From assembly GCA_947072805.1 (NCBI GenBank), contig CAMTJK010000012.1, positions 1 to 24,075 of the forward strand: a stretch of DNA of 24,075 nucleotides, in the 5' to 3' direction. This document shows positions 15,036 to 22,123 of the stretch, piece after piece. The notes below the pieces were generated by a model. That model saw nothing but the letters and a program-made list of their open reading frames with translations. It was not told where the DNA came from and ran no database searches. This DNA is from an uncultured Prevotella sp. (GTDB lineage Bacteria > Bacteroidota > Bacteroidia > Bacteroidales > Bacteroidaceae). Positions within the stretch are counted from its first letter, which is position 1. Each line of letters begins with the position of its first letter. Position numbers and translations under genes: made by a program.

Positions 15036-16073
15036 ATGAAACAAACAATATTGGTGACCGGAGGAACTGGTTTTATTGGCTCACACACTACTGTAGAATT
15101 GATAAACGCCGGTTATAAGGTTGTTGTTGTAGATAACCTCTCAAATTCACAGAAAAGTGTTTTGGATGGCATTGAGAAGATTACCGGGACACGTCCTGAA
15201 TTTGAGCAAGTAGATTGTTGCGATTTAAAATCATTGGAATCTGTTTTTGTTAAATATCCCGACATTACCGGCATAATTCATTTCGCTGCAAGTAAAGCCG
15301 TTGGAGAAAGCGTGGAGAAACCATTGCTATATTATAGAAACAACATTCTTAGTTTAGTCAATCTGCTTGAACTAATGCCCAAATACGACGTTAAGGGTAT
15401 TATATTCTCCTCCAGCTGCACAGTTTACGGACAACCAGATCCGGAAAATCTTCCTGTCACTGAGGATGCTCCTATAAAGCCGGCAGAAAGTCCTTATGGT
15501 AACACGAAACAAGTTAATGAAGAAATTATTCGTGACGACATCAACAGTGGGGCACCAATTAAAGCAATTCTCCTTAGATACTTTAATCCTATAGGTTCCC
15601 ATCCATCAGCTATCATCGGCGAAATGCCCAACGGCGTGCCCATGAACCTTATTCCATATGTAACACAAACAGCAATGGGAATAAGGGAGCAATTAAAGGT
15701 TTTCGGAAATGATTATAACACACCAGATGGTACTTGTATTCGTGATTACATATATGTCGTTGATCTTGCAAAAGCACATGTAAAAGCAATGGAGCGTGTT
15801 CTTGACACAGACAGTGATAAACTTGAAATTTTTAATATTGGTACCGGCAGAGGAGTAAGTACAAAGGAAATTGTTGATGCATTCCAAAAGGCTACTGGTG
15901 TAAAACTCAACTGGGCTTATGCGCCACGCAGAGCTGGAGATATAGAAAAAGTATGGGCAAACCCGGATAAAGCCAATAATATATTAGGATGGAAAGCAGA
16001 AACCAGCCTGGAAGAAACCTTGAAATCTGCATGGAAATGGCAAGAGAAACTTAGGAAAGAAGGAATACAATAA
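15036..16073 (+). CDS. galE: UDP-glucose 4-epimerase
   Basis: This 345-residue short-chain dehydrogenase-fold enzyme interconverts UDP-glucose and UDP-galactose in the Leloir pathway and for surface glycans. The NAD-binding motif TGGTGFIG is at 8-15. The catalytic triad is visible as Ser in FSSSCTVYG (about 126), Tyr154 and Lys158 (YGNTK). The C-terminal substrate-binding part carries GDYNTPDGTCIRDYI-like and WAYAPRRAGD motifs. Length is normal for bacterial GalE. It is a single-gene transcript between two strong terminators. Activity on N-acetylated sugars cannot be excluded. Confidence 0.94.
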   Translation: MKQTILVTGGTGFIGSHTTVELINAGYKVVVVDNLSNSQKSVLDGIEKITGTRPEFEQVDCCDLKSLESVFVKYPDITGIIHFAASKAVGESVEKPLLYYRNNILSLVNLLELMPKYDVKGIIFSSSCTVYGQPDPENLPVTEDAPIKPAESPYGNTKQVNEEIIRDDINSGAPIKAILLRYFNPIGSHPSAIIGEMPNGVPMNLIPYVTQTAMGIREQLKVFGNDYNTPDGTCIRDYIYVVDLAKAHVKAMERVLDTDSDKLEIFNIGTGRGVSTKEIVDAFQKATGVKLNWAYAPRRAGDIEKVWANPDKANNILGWKAETSLEETLKSAWKWQEKLRKEGIQ

Positions 16074-16134
16074 ATTATATTATAACCGGTCTGAAAACAA
16101 CATGACCGTGTTTTATTTTGTGTTTGTGTTGTTT

Positions 16135-16160
16135 TATCCCCCGATGTGAATCGGGGGATA
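16135..16160 (+). terminator. Terminator of galE
   Basis: A perfect 11-bp stem (TATCCCCCGAT and its complement) with a four-base loop GTGA is followed by ATTATTTT. It lies 62 bases after the galE stop. There is no T-tract in the other direction, so it serves the plus strand only. Confidence 0.82.
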
Positions 16161-16595
16161 ATTATTTTCCATTAATGTAAGTTCGATGTCTTCAAAACAA
16201 GCTCGGCCTCGTGTATAATGTGACATAAGTTCGATAAACTATAAGTACCTGATAATTTGGTGATTAGTAAAAATTATTGTAACGTTATCGTACTTAAGCA
16301 CAATAACATAATTATTGAATGACAAACATTTCATCAGAAAAGCAAGAAATACAGAAAACCAAACAAAGGAGTATCAGACATGAAACGACCTCATCCTTCC
16401 CAAGATGTTAAATAGGGCAAATGAAAGAGTGAAGTTCTTATATAGGCATGTCTGATTCTCGGAATGTAAAAGTACTGAAGCCTTGGCTGGAATCTACCGA
16501 CTTACATAAAATGGCTCCAAAAGAAATTCTGATTCTATACTACTGACTTTTAGATGGTATTTGGAATTATACAAATAGACTAATAGCTACGCATT
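16161..16595. other. 435-bp stretch without a convincing gene
   Basis: This lies between the galE terminator and the 3' end of the pncC operon. It contains a 10-base direct repeat TAAGTTCGAT (16178-16187 and 16226-16235). It also has two very short plus-strand frames. One of 11 codons at 16380-16415 is preceded by an unusual AAAGGAG. One of 32 codons at 16448-16546 reads MSDSRNVKVLKPWL and onward. Neither is recognised. I see no terminator hairpin for the minus-strand operon here. Confidence 0.6.
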
Positions 16596-17114
16596 CTACT
16601 TTGTTTCCAACACTTCTGCATCTTCAACTTCCTCTTTTAAGAAGTCAAGAAACATTTGCATGGCCTTATTCGTTGCTATTGCCAGATTTATATCCCTGCC
16701 ATGATCCTCCTCAACCTTGAATGTTACCACTTTGTCTTTTGTACCACAAGCAATCCAAATTGTCCCAACCGGTATATCCTTTGTGCCGCCGGACGGTCCT
16801 GCTATACCAGTTGCCGATATTGCATAATCTGTCGCCAGAACCTTACATGCGCCTTTCACCATGGCTATGGCAACTTCTTCACACACAGCTGTCTTTTCGT
16901 CTATCAACATCTGATCTACTCCAAGTACATTTACCTTAACATCATCTGTATATGAGATTACTCCACCCTTAAAATATTTGGAAGCACCGGGAACTGCGAT
17001 TATAGCCTCTGCAATACGTCCCCCTGTACAACTTTCTGCTGTACCAACAGTTTTTTCTCTCTCCCACAAGAGCAAGCTTATTTCCCTACTTGTTATTTTA
17101 CTTTCAAAATCCAT
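16596..17114 (-). CDS. pncC: CinA-family nicotinamide-nucleotide amidase (PncC-type)
   Basis: This 172-residue stand-alone CinA C-terminal domain probably deamidates nicotinamide mononucleotide to nicotinate mononucleotide in NAD salvage. The active-site serine S28 is in GTAESCTGG, followed by YTDDVKVNVLGV and ATGIAGPSGGT, then VGTIWIA, all hallmark blocks. The N-terminal molybdopterin-binding-like domain of full-length CinA is absent, as in PncC proteins. It is the last gene of the map-tsaD-pncC operon, eight bases after tsaD. Confidence 0.9.
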   Translation of the reverse strand: MDFESKITSREISLLLWEREKTVGTAESCTGGRIAEAIIAVPGASKYFKGGVISYTDDVKVNVLGVDQMLIDEKTAVCEEVAIAMVKGACKVLATDYAISATGIAGPSGGTKDIPVGTIWIACGTKDKVVTFKVEEDHGRDINLAIATNKAMQMFLDFLKEEVEDAEVLETK

Positions 17115-17122
17115 GTTTGTAT

Positions 17123-18157
17123 TTATTTAAATGTAACTTTTGAAAAAGCTGGCATATCTATAGTACAGAATTCTGCATCAAGATATTTATAATAGCCAGT
17201 AATGGCTATCATCGCAGCATTATCTGTTGTATAACTGAATTTCGGTATGTATATTGTCCAACCATATCGTTTTGCATGGTCGTAAAAGGCATTTCTTAAT
17301 CCGTTGTTAGCACTTACCCCTCCGGCTACAGCCACATGTGTTATACCTGTTTGTTTTACTGCCTTTCGAAGTTTATTCATAAGAATATCTACAATCGTAT
17401 ATTCAAGACTTGCAGCAATGTCCTCCTTATGATGTTCTACGAAATCAGGATCTTCAGCAACCCATTCACGTAAAGAATACAAGAAGGAGGTCTTTAAACC
17501 GCTGAAACTGTAATCAAGTCCTGGTATATGTGGCTCTGCAAACTTATAAGCATGAGGATTGCCTTGTCTTGCCAAACGGTCAATAATCGGTCCGCCCGGA
17601 TATCCAAGTCCCATCACTTTCGAGCATTTGTCTATTGCTTCTCCGGCAGCATCGTCAATAGTCTGCCCTAAAACCTCCATATCGTTATATGAGTTTACCT
17701 TTACTATCTGTGAGTTTCCACCACTTACTAGTAAACACAAGAAAGGCATAGGAGGAGCAGATGTATCTTCATCACTTTCTTTTATAAAATGCGCCATGAC
17801 ATGACCTTGAAGGTGGTTTACATCTATAAGAGGTATTCCTATCGATCTGGCAAGTCCTTTTGCAAAACTTACGCCTACTAGCAATGAGCCCATCAATCCC
17901 GGCCCACGAGTAAACGCTATTGCTGATATTTGTTCTTTAGTTATACCAGCTCTTTTTATAGCCTGGTCTACTACCGGTACCACATTTTGTTGATGAGCTC
18001 GCGATGCCAACTCCGGTACTACACCGCCATAAGCCTTATGCACATCCTGACTTGCGGTAACATTGCTGAGCAGCACTCCATTTCTCAAGACCGCAGCAGA
18101 AGTATCATCACAGCTACTTTCTATACCTAATATATATATATCGTTCTTTATTTTCAT
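17123..18157 (-). CDS. tsaD: tRNA N6-adenosine threonylcarbamoyltransferase TsaD
   Basis: TsaD transfers the threonylcarbamoyl group to A37 of ANN-decoding tRNAs (t6A). ASKHA-fold landmarks are clear: GIESSCDDT (11-19), the metal-binding histidines H115 and H119 in NHLQGH, LLVSGGNS, and VAGGVSANNGLR. From the ATG at 18157 it is 344 residues; a GTG immediately upstream (18158-18160) could also be used. The ATG is chosen because it gives MKIKNDIYILGIES, a normal family start. It lies four bases after the map stop, so the two are surely co-transcribed. Confidence 0.95.
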   Translation of the reverse strand: MKIKNDIYILGIESSCDDTSAAVLRNGVLLSNVTASQDVHKAYGGVVPELASRAHQQNVVPVVDQAIKRAGITKEQISAIAFTRGPGLMGSLLVGVSFAKGLARSIGIPLIDVNHLQGHVMAHFIKESDEDTSAPPMPFLCLLVSGGNSQIVKVNSYNDMEVLGQTIDDAAGEAIDKCSKVMGLGYPGGPIIDRLARQGNPHAYKFAEPHIPGLDYSFSGLKTSFLYSLREWVAEDPDFVEHHKEDIAASLEYTIVDILMNKLRKAVKQTGITHVAVAGGVSANNGLRNAFYDHAKRYGWTIYIPKFSYTTDNAAMIAITGYYKYLDAEFCTIDMPAFSKVTFK

Positions 18158-18161
18158 CACG

Positions 18162-19022
18162 TCAATATGTCAATATCTCAACACCATGTTCTGTCATGAG
18201 AAAAGTATGTTCCCATTGTGCGCTTGGCAGTTCATCTTCCGTTATCACTTCCCAGCCGTACTCATCTTCAGCATCGATGAATACTTTCCATGTTCCCATA
18301 TTTATCATCGGTTCTATAGTAAACACCATGCCTGGGACGAGCAACATACCAGTGTTTTTATGTCCAAAATGAACAACCTCTGGCTCCTCATGAAAGGCGA
18401 GCCCCACTCCATGTCCACACAAATCCCTGACAACACCATAGTTATACTTTTCTGCATGTTTCTGAATGGCATGTCCGATATCTCCAACAAAGCAATATGG
18501 TTTTGCTGCTTCAGCACCGACTTCCAGACATTCTTTTGCAACCCTTACAAGCTGCTCTTTTTCCGGAGTAGTTTTACCTATGATAAACATCCTTGAAGCA
18601 TCTGCATAGTACCCATTATATATTGTCGTAAAATCAACATTGACAATATCACCTTCTTTCAGTACATCATCCTCCTTGGGAATGCCATGACATACCACTT
18701 CATTTATACTTGTGCAAACACTTTTGGGAAAGCCTTCGTAATTAAGACAAGCAGGTATTGCGCCCTTGGAAGTGCAAAAGTCATAACATATTTTATCGAT
18801 TTCAAGGGTGTTCATTCCGGCATGGATATGTTTGGCAACTTCGTCAAGCACAGCTGTATTAATCAATCCACTTTGTCTGATGCCTTCTATCTGTTCCGAA
18901 GTTTTAATCAAATCACGGGTTGGAACCAATTTGCCTTTATTTTCCCAATACATTACCTTCTTGTCAAGTTCTGTTAGTTCTTGACCTTTAACGGCATGCC
19001 ACCTTTTTTTTCTTCCAAACAT
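18162..19022 (-). CDS. map: Type I methionine aminopeptidase with N-terminal extension
   Basis: This 286-residue enzyme removes the initiator methionine from new proteins. The metal ligands are all present: D130, D141, H204, E237 and E271; H112 (VVCHGIP) is the substrate-contacting histidine. About 35 residues precede the usual start of the catalytic domain and begin with a basic patch (MFGRKKRWHAVKGQEL). This is longer than the 264-residue E. coli enzyme and may contact the ribosome (inference). First gene of map-tsaD-pncC. The TGA stop is nearly contiguous with the tsaD start. Confidence 0.94.
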   Translation of the reverse strand: MFGRKKRWHAVKGQELTELDKKVMYWENKGKLVPTRDLIKTSEQIEGIRQSGLINTAVLDEVAKHIHAGMNTLEIDKICYDFCTSKGAIPACLNYEGFPKSVCTSINEVVCHGIPKEDDVLKEGDIVNVDFTTIYNGYYADASRMFIIGKTTPEKEQLVRVAKECLEVGAEAAKPYCFVGDIGHAIQKHAEKYNYGVVRDLCGHGVGLAFHEEPEVVHFGHKNTGMLLVPGMVFTIEPMINMGTWKVFIDAEDEYGWEVITEDELPSAQWEHTFLMTEHGVEILTY

Positions 19023-19047
19023 AATTGTCTATGCTTTTAAAACATTG

Positions 19048-19055
19048 CAAAATTA
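19048..19055 (-). promoter_or_regulatory. Putative -7 promoter box of the map operon
   Basis: Read on the minus strand this is TAATTTTG, a consensus -7 box 25 bases upstream of the map start. No TTTG is found at the normal -33 distance. Confidence 0.45.
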
Positions 19056-19120
19056 CAATATTTCCACTAAATAACGACAATTATTCCGCTTTTCTTGGAT
19101 ACAATATATACAACAAAGAG

Positions 19121-19639
19121 CTAAGCTAACATTCGCTTCACGTAGTTTCTCATAACCTTGCGTGCAGCACCGAGACGATTTTCTACACTTTTATAATTTT
19201 CGTTAAGTCTTTCTGATATCTCCGATACCTGCATACCATAAAGCACGTTCATGCGATAAATATGTTGTTGCTTAACAGACAAATGAGCTATTCCACGCTC
19301 CAGTATCTCATGCAGTTCCGAAATTGAATATACACTACTATCACCGGTGTTGGCAGAAGCGCCATCTGACATCTTAATATAATGTTCGAAAGCATTCACC
19401 GCCGTACGATGCCTCCAATAGTCAGATATCATATTTCGCGCTATTGTATATATCAAACAAGGTAAAGTAACCTGTGTTATCATCCTGTCAGACTCCATCA
19501 ATCTCAAGAATATATTCTGGACGAGATCCTCGCTTTCTGCCGAATGGTCCAAACGCCTGGATACGAACGCCATTATTTCGTCAAAATGCTGCTTATAAAA
19601 GTCCGCCAATAGATTCTTTGAAACTTCCGATTCTGTCAT
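19121..19639 (-). CDS. ECF-type RNA polymerase sigma-70 factor
   Basis: This 172-residue protein has the two-domain ECF layout. Region 2 includes AESEDLVQNIFLRLM and TIARNMISDYWRH. Region 4 includes LSVKQQHIYRMNVLYGMQVSEI followed by a helix-turn-helix with the recognition helix around NYKSVENRLGAARK. Length fits the family. No anti-sigma factor (FecR-type or other) and no TonB-dependent receptor gene is adjacent, which is unusual since many Bacteroidetes ECF factors are paired with them. It is divergent from htpG, with a 323-bp region between. Confidence 0.9.
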   Translation of the reverse strand: MTESEVSKNLLADFYKQHFDEIMAFVSRRLDHSAESEDLVQNIFLRLMESDRMITQVTLPCLIYTIARNMISDYWRHRTAVNAFEHYIKMSDGASANTGDSSVYSISELHEILERGIAHLSVKQQHIYRMNVLYGMQVSEISERLNENYKSVENRLGAARKVMRNYVKRMLA

Positions 19640-19838
19640 TAGGAAATATTTTATTTCTGTTTTTCTAAGGCAAAGTTAACATTATTCTCGAAATAAACAT
19701 CATCATGCAATAAAAAATAATGTCGCCCGATAAAATTTTACCCACTTATCACCAAATAAGCACCCGAGGGGTGCATAATTATAATTATCACTTCTAAAAT
19801 TACCCCCTTATATATTTCTATCAACATCTCCATATAAA

Positions 19839-19861
19839 CAGTAAGTATTCTTATCTTACTG
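19839..19861. promoter_or_regulatory. Dyad upstream of htpG, possible activator or operator site
   Basis: CAGTAAG and CTTACTG form 7-base perfect inverted arms around a 9-base spacer; one further mismatch extends them to 9 bases. The centre is about 51 bases upstream of the -24 element, a position compatible with an enhancer-binding protein or a repressor. No similar sequence precedes clpC. Confidence 0.35.
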
Positions 19862-19899
19862 CTTTAAGGTGGTTTTATATATGTTTGAATCAAACAATA

Positions 19900-19918
19900 T
19901 TGGCACAATATTTGCAAT
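19900..19918 (+). promoter_or_regulatory. Sigma-54-type (-24/-12) promoter element of htpG
   Basis: TTGGCACAATATTTGCAAT contains TGGCAC-N5-TTGCA, an almost perfect RpoN -24/-12 element with GG and GC 12 bases apart. The htpG ATG lies 62 bases downstream of TGGCAC. The same stretch can also be read as a housekeeping promoter: TTTG (19884-19887), 19 bases, then AATATTTG (19907-19914), with one mismatch in the -7 box. The two readings overlap. Confidence 0.6.
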
Positions 19919-19962
19919 TGCAATGCTAAAGATAAACTTTATATAACACATAATTAAGTATC

Positions 19963-22017
19963 ATGCAAAAAGGTAATATTGGGGTTACAACAGAGAACAT
20001 ATTCCCCGTAATCAAGAAGTTCCTGTATTCTGATCATGAGATTTTCTTACGTGAGATTGTTTCAAATGCCATTGATGCCACACAGAAAATAAAAACGTTA
20101 TCTGACAAAGGCGAATTTAAGGGTGAACTGGGTGACTTGACCGTCCGTGTAAACATTGACGACAAGGCTGGAACCATTACCATAAGCGATCATGGCATTG
20201 GAATGACAGAAGAAGAGATTGACAAATATATCAACCAGATCGCTTTTTCCGGTGTTAATGATTTTCTGGAGAAATATAAAGATAATGCCAACAACATTAT
20301 CGGACATTTCGGTCTCGGCTTCTACTCATCATTCATGGTTAGTAAAAAGGTCGAAATCATTACAAAGAGCTACAAAGAGGGCTCTAAAGCAGTAAAATGG
20401 ACTTGCGACGGCAGTCCTGCCTATGAGATTGACGATGCAGAGAGAGACGGACGGGGATCCGATATCGTTCTATACATTGATGACGATTGTAAAGAATATT
20501 TGGAGAAAAACAAGATCAGAGAGCTGCTCAACAAGTATTGCAAGTTCCTTCCCGTTCCTGTTGCTTTCGGAAAAAAGACAGAATGGAAAGACGGCAAACA
20601 GATCGAGACAGAAGAAGACGACATTATCAACAACGTTGAGCCGCTATGGACTAAGGCTCCCAGCACGCTGAAAGACGAAGACTACAAGTCTTTCTACCGC
20701 ACATTATATCCCATGCAGGACGATCCGATGTTCTGGATTCACCTGAACGTGGATTATCCGTTCAACCTCACCGGTATATTATATTTCCCACGCATTAAAT
20801 CCAATATCGACTTACAACGCAACAAAATTCAACTGTACTGCAATCAGGTTTTTGTTACAGACCAGGTTGAGGGTATCGTTCCGGAATTCCTCACCCTACT
20901 CCACGGTGTAATCGATTCTCCTGACATTCCGTTGAATGTCAGCAGGTCATATTTGCAAAGCGACAGAGACGTTAAGAAGATTTCCACATACATTACGAAA
21001 AAGGTCAGCGACCGTCTGCAGAGCATATTCAAGGAAGACAGAAAGGGATATGAGGAGAAGTGGGATGACTTGAAGCTTTTCATCAACTATGGAATGCTTA
21101 GCGATGAAAGTTTTTACGACAGGGCTAAAGACTTCTCGTTAATGAAAGATACAGAAAACAAGTTCTTCACCTTTGATGAATACAAGACTCTGATAAAAGA
21201 CAATCAGACAGACAAGGACGGACAGCTCGTTTATCTGTATGCAACGGCCAAGGAAGAACAGTACAGCTACATCGAGGCTGCTAAAAATAAAGGATATAGC
21301 GTGTTGTTGCTGGATGGTCAGTTGGATGTTCCTGTAATCTCCATGCTCGAACAGAAATTTGAAAAGAGCCGTTTCGTACGTGTAGATAGCGATATCGTAG
21401 ACAGACTTATTGTTAAGGAGGAACTCAAAAAAACAGAATTGAACGACGAAGAACGTGACAATCTGACATCTGTATTCAAGTCGCAGCTTCCATCTATCGA
21501 TAAAGTTGAATTTTATGTAGATGTTCACAGCCTCGGTGAGACGGCTTCTCCTCTTACCATTACTCAAAACGAGTATATGAGACGTATGAAGGACATGAGC
21601 AGATTCCAAGCCGGCATGAACTTCTATGCACAGATGCCGGATAGTTTCAGTCTTGTTCTGAATATCGATCACCCACTCATCAAGAAAATTCTTGACGATT
21701 GCAAGCGCTCCACTTCCGAAGAGTTGAAGCCTATCGTCAGCGAGATAAAGGGATTAGAGGCACGTCTTGCAGCACTCAGACAAGGCCAGAGCAACAAAAA
21801 AGCTGAAGAAATCACACAGGAAGAGAAGGACGACCTTAATAATACAGAAAAGGCTGTCAGCGAGCAGAAGGACAAGAAGAATGGCGTACTCGACGCTTAT
21901 GCCAAGGGTAACAGTATAGTACACCAGCTCATCGACCTTGCACTGCTGCAAAACGGTATGCTGAAAGGGGCATCGCTCGATGCTTTCCTGAAACGTTCAA
22001 TAGAGCTTATAAAATAA
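19963..22017 (+). CDS. htpG: Molecular chaperone HtpG (Hsp90)
   Basis: This 684-residue bacterial Hsp90 has the GHKL ATPase N-domain with E31, N35 and D39 in REIVSNAIDAT, the nucleotide-binding DHGIGM (76-81) and the lid GHFGLGFYSSF (114-124). The usual DNGIGM motif has His in place of Asn. The middle domain carries NVSRSYLQSD, and the C-terminal dimerisation domain includes a charged coiled stretch (about 590-650). Length is somewhat above the 624 residues of E. coli HtpG and as expected for Bacteroidetes. It is a single gene with a strong terminator. Confidence 0.96.
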   Translation: MQKGNIGVTTENIFPVIKKFLYSDHEIFLREIVSNAIDATQKIKTLSDKGEFKGELGDLTVRVNIDDKAGTITISDHGIGMTEEEIDKYINQIAFSGVNDFLEKYKDNANNIIGHFGLGFYSSFMVSKKVEIITKSYKEGSKAVKWTCDGSPAYEIDDAERDGRGSDIVLYIDDDCKEYLEKNKIRELLNKYCKFLPVPVAFGKKTEWKDGKQIETEEDDIINNVEPLWTKAPSTLKDEDYKSFYRTLYPMQDDPMFWIHLNVDYPFNLTGILYFPRIKSNIDLQRNKIQLYCNQVFVTDQVEGIVPEFLTLLHGVIDSPDIPLNVSRSYLQSDRDVKKISTYITKKVSDRLQSIFKEDRKGYEEKWDDLKLFINYGMLSDESFYDRAKDFSLMKDTENKFFTFDEYKTLIKDNQTDKDGQLVYLYATAKEEQYSYIEAAKNKGYSVLLLDGQLDVPVISMLEQKFEKSRFVRVDSDIVDRLIVKEELKKTELNDEERDNLTSVFKSQLPSIDKVEFYVDVHSLGETASPLTITQNEYMRRMKDMSRFQAGMNFYAQMPDSFSLVLNIDHPLIKKILDDCKRSTSEELKPIVSEIKGLEARLAALRQGQSNKKAEEITQEEKDDLNNTEKAVSEQKDKKNGVLDAYAKGNSIVHQLIDLALLQNGMLKGASLDAFLKRSIELIK

Positions 22018-22053
22018 TACCGTATAAAAATAGCTGCGACTTATTGTCGTACA

Positions 22054-22100
22054 AAAAGAAGAAGAGTCCGATGCCAAAGCATCCGGACTCTTCTTCTTTT
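22054..22100. terminator. Bidirectional terminator between htpG and the phosphohexomutase gene
   Basis: A hairpin of about 20 bp (left arm from AAAAGAAGAAGAGTCCG, right arm its complement with a single-base bulge) has a short CAAA loop. A-rich and T-rich ends flank it. It lies 37 bases after the htpG stop and 24 bases from the stop of the convergent gene. Confidence 0.88.
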
Positions 22101-22123
22101 ATCATCTTATCAAAGACAGACGT

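Larger units (their letters stand above)
19640..19962. other. Divergent regulatory region between the ECF sigma gene and htpG
   Basis: This 323-bp region contains a TAACTTTG -7 box facing the ECF gene (minus strand, near 19675). It also has a perfect 6-bp hairpin GCACCCGAGGGGTGC (19760-19774), a dyad AACAGTAAG/CTTACTGCT (19837-19863), and the -24/-12 element for htpG at 19900. No coding frame is supported. Confidence 0.6.

Noticed and set aside
16161..16595. Insertion-sequence remnant between galE and pncC
   Set aside because: I found no terminal inverted repeats, no target duplication and no transposase motif in any frame.
18063..18596. 177-codon plus-strand frame across the tsaD-map junction
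   Set aside because: It is antisense to two well-identified genes with intact motifs, so it is a shadow frame.
21139..21672. 177-codon minus-strand frame inside htpG
   Set aside because: It is antisense to a clear Hsp90 coding sequence and has no recognisable motifs.
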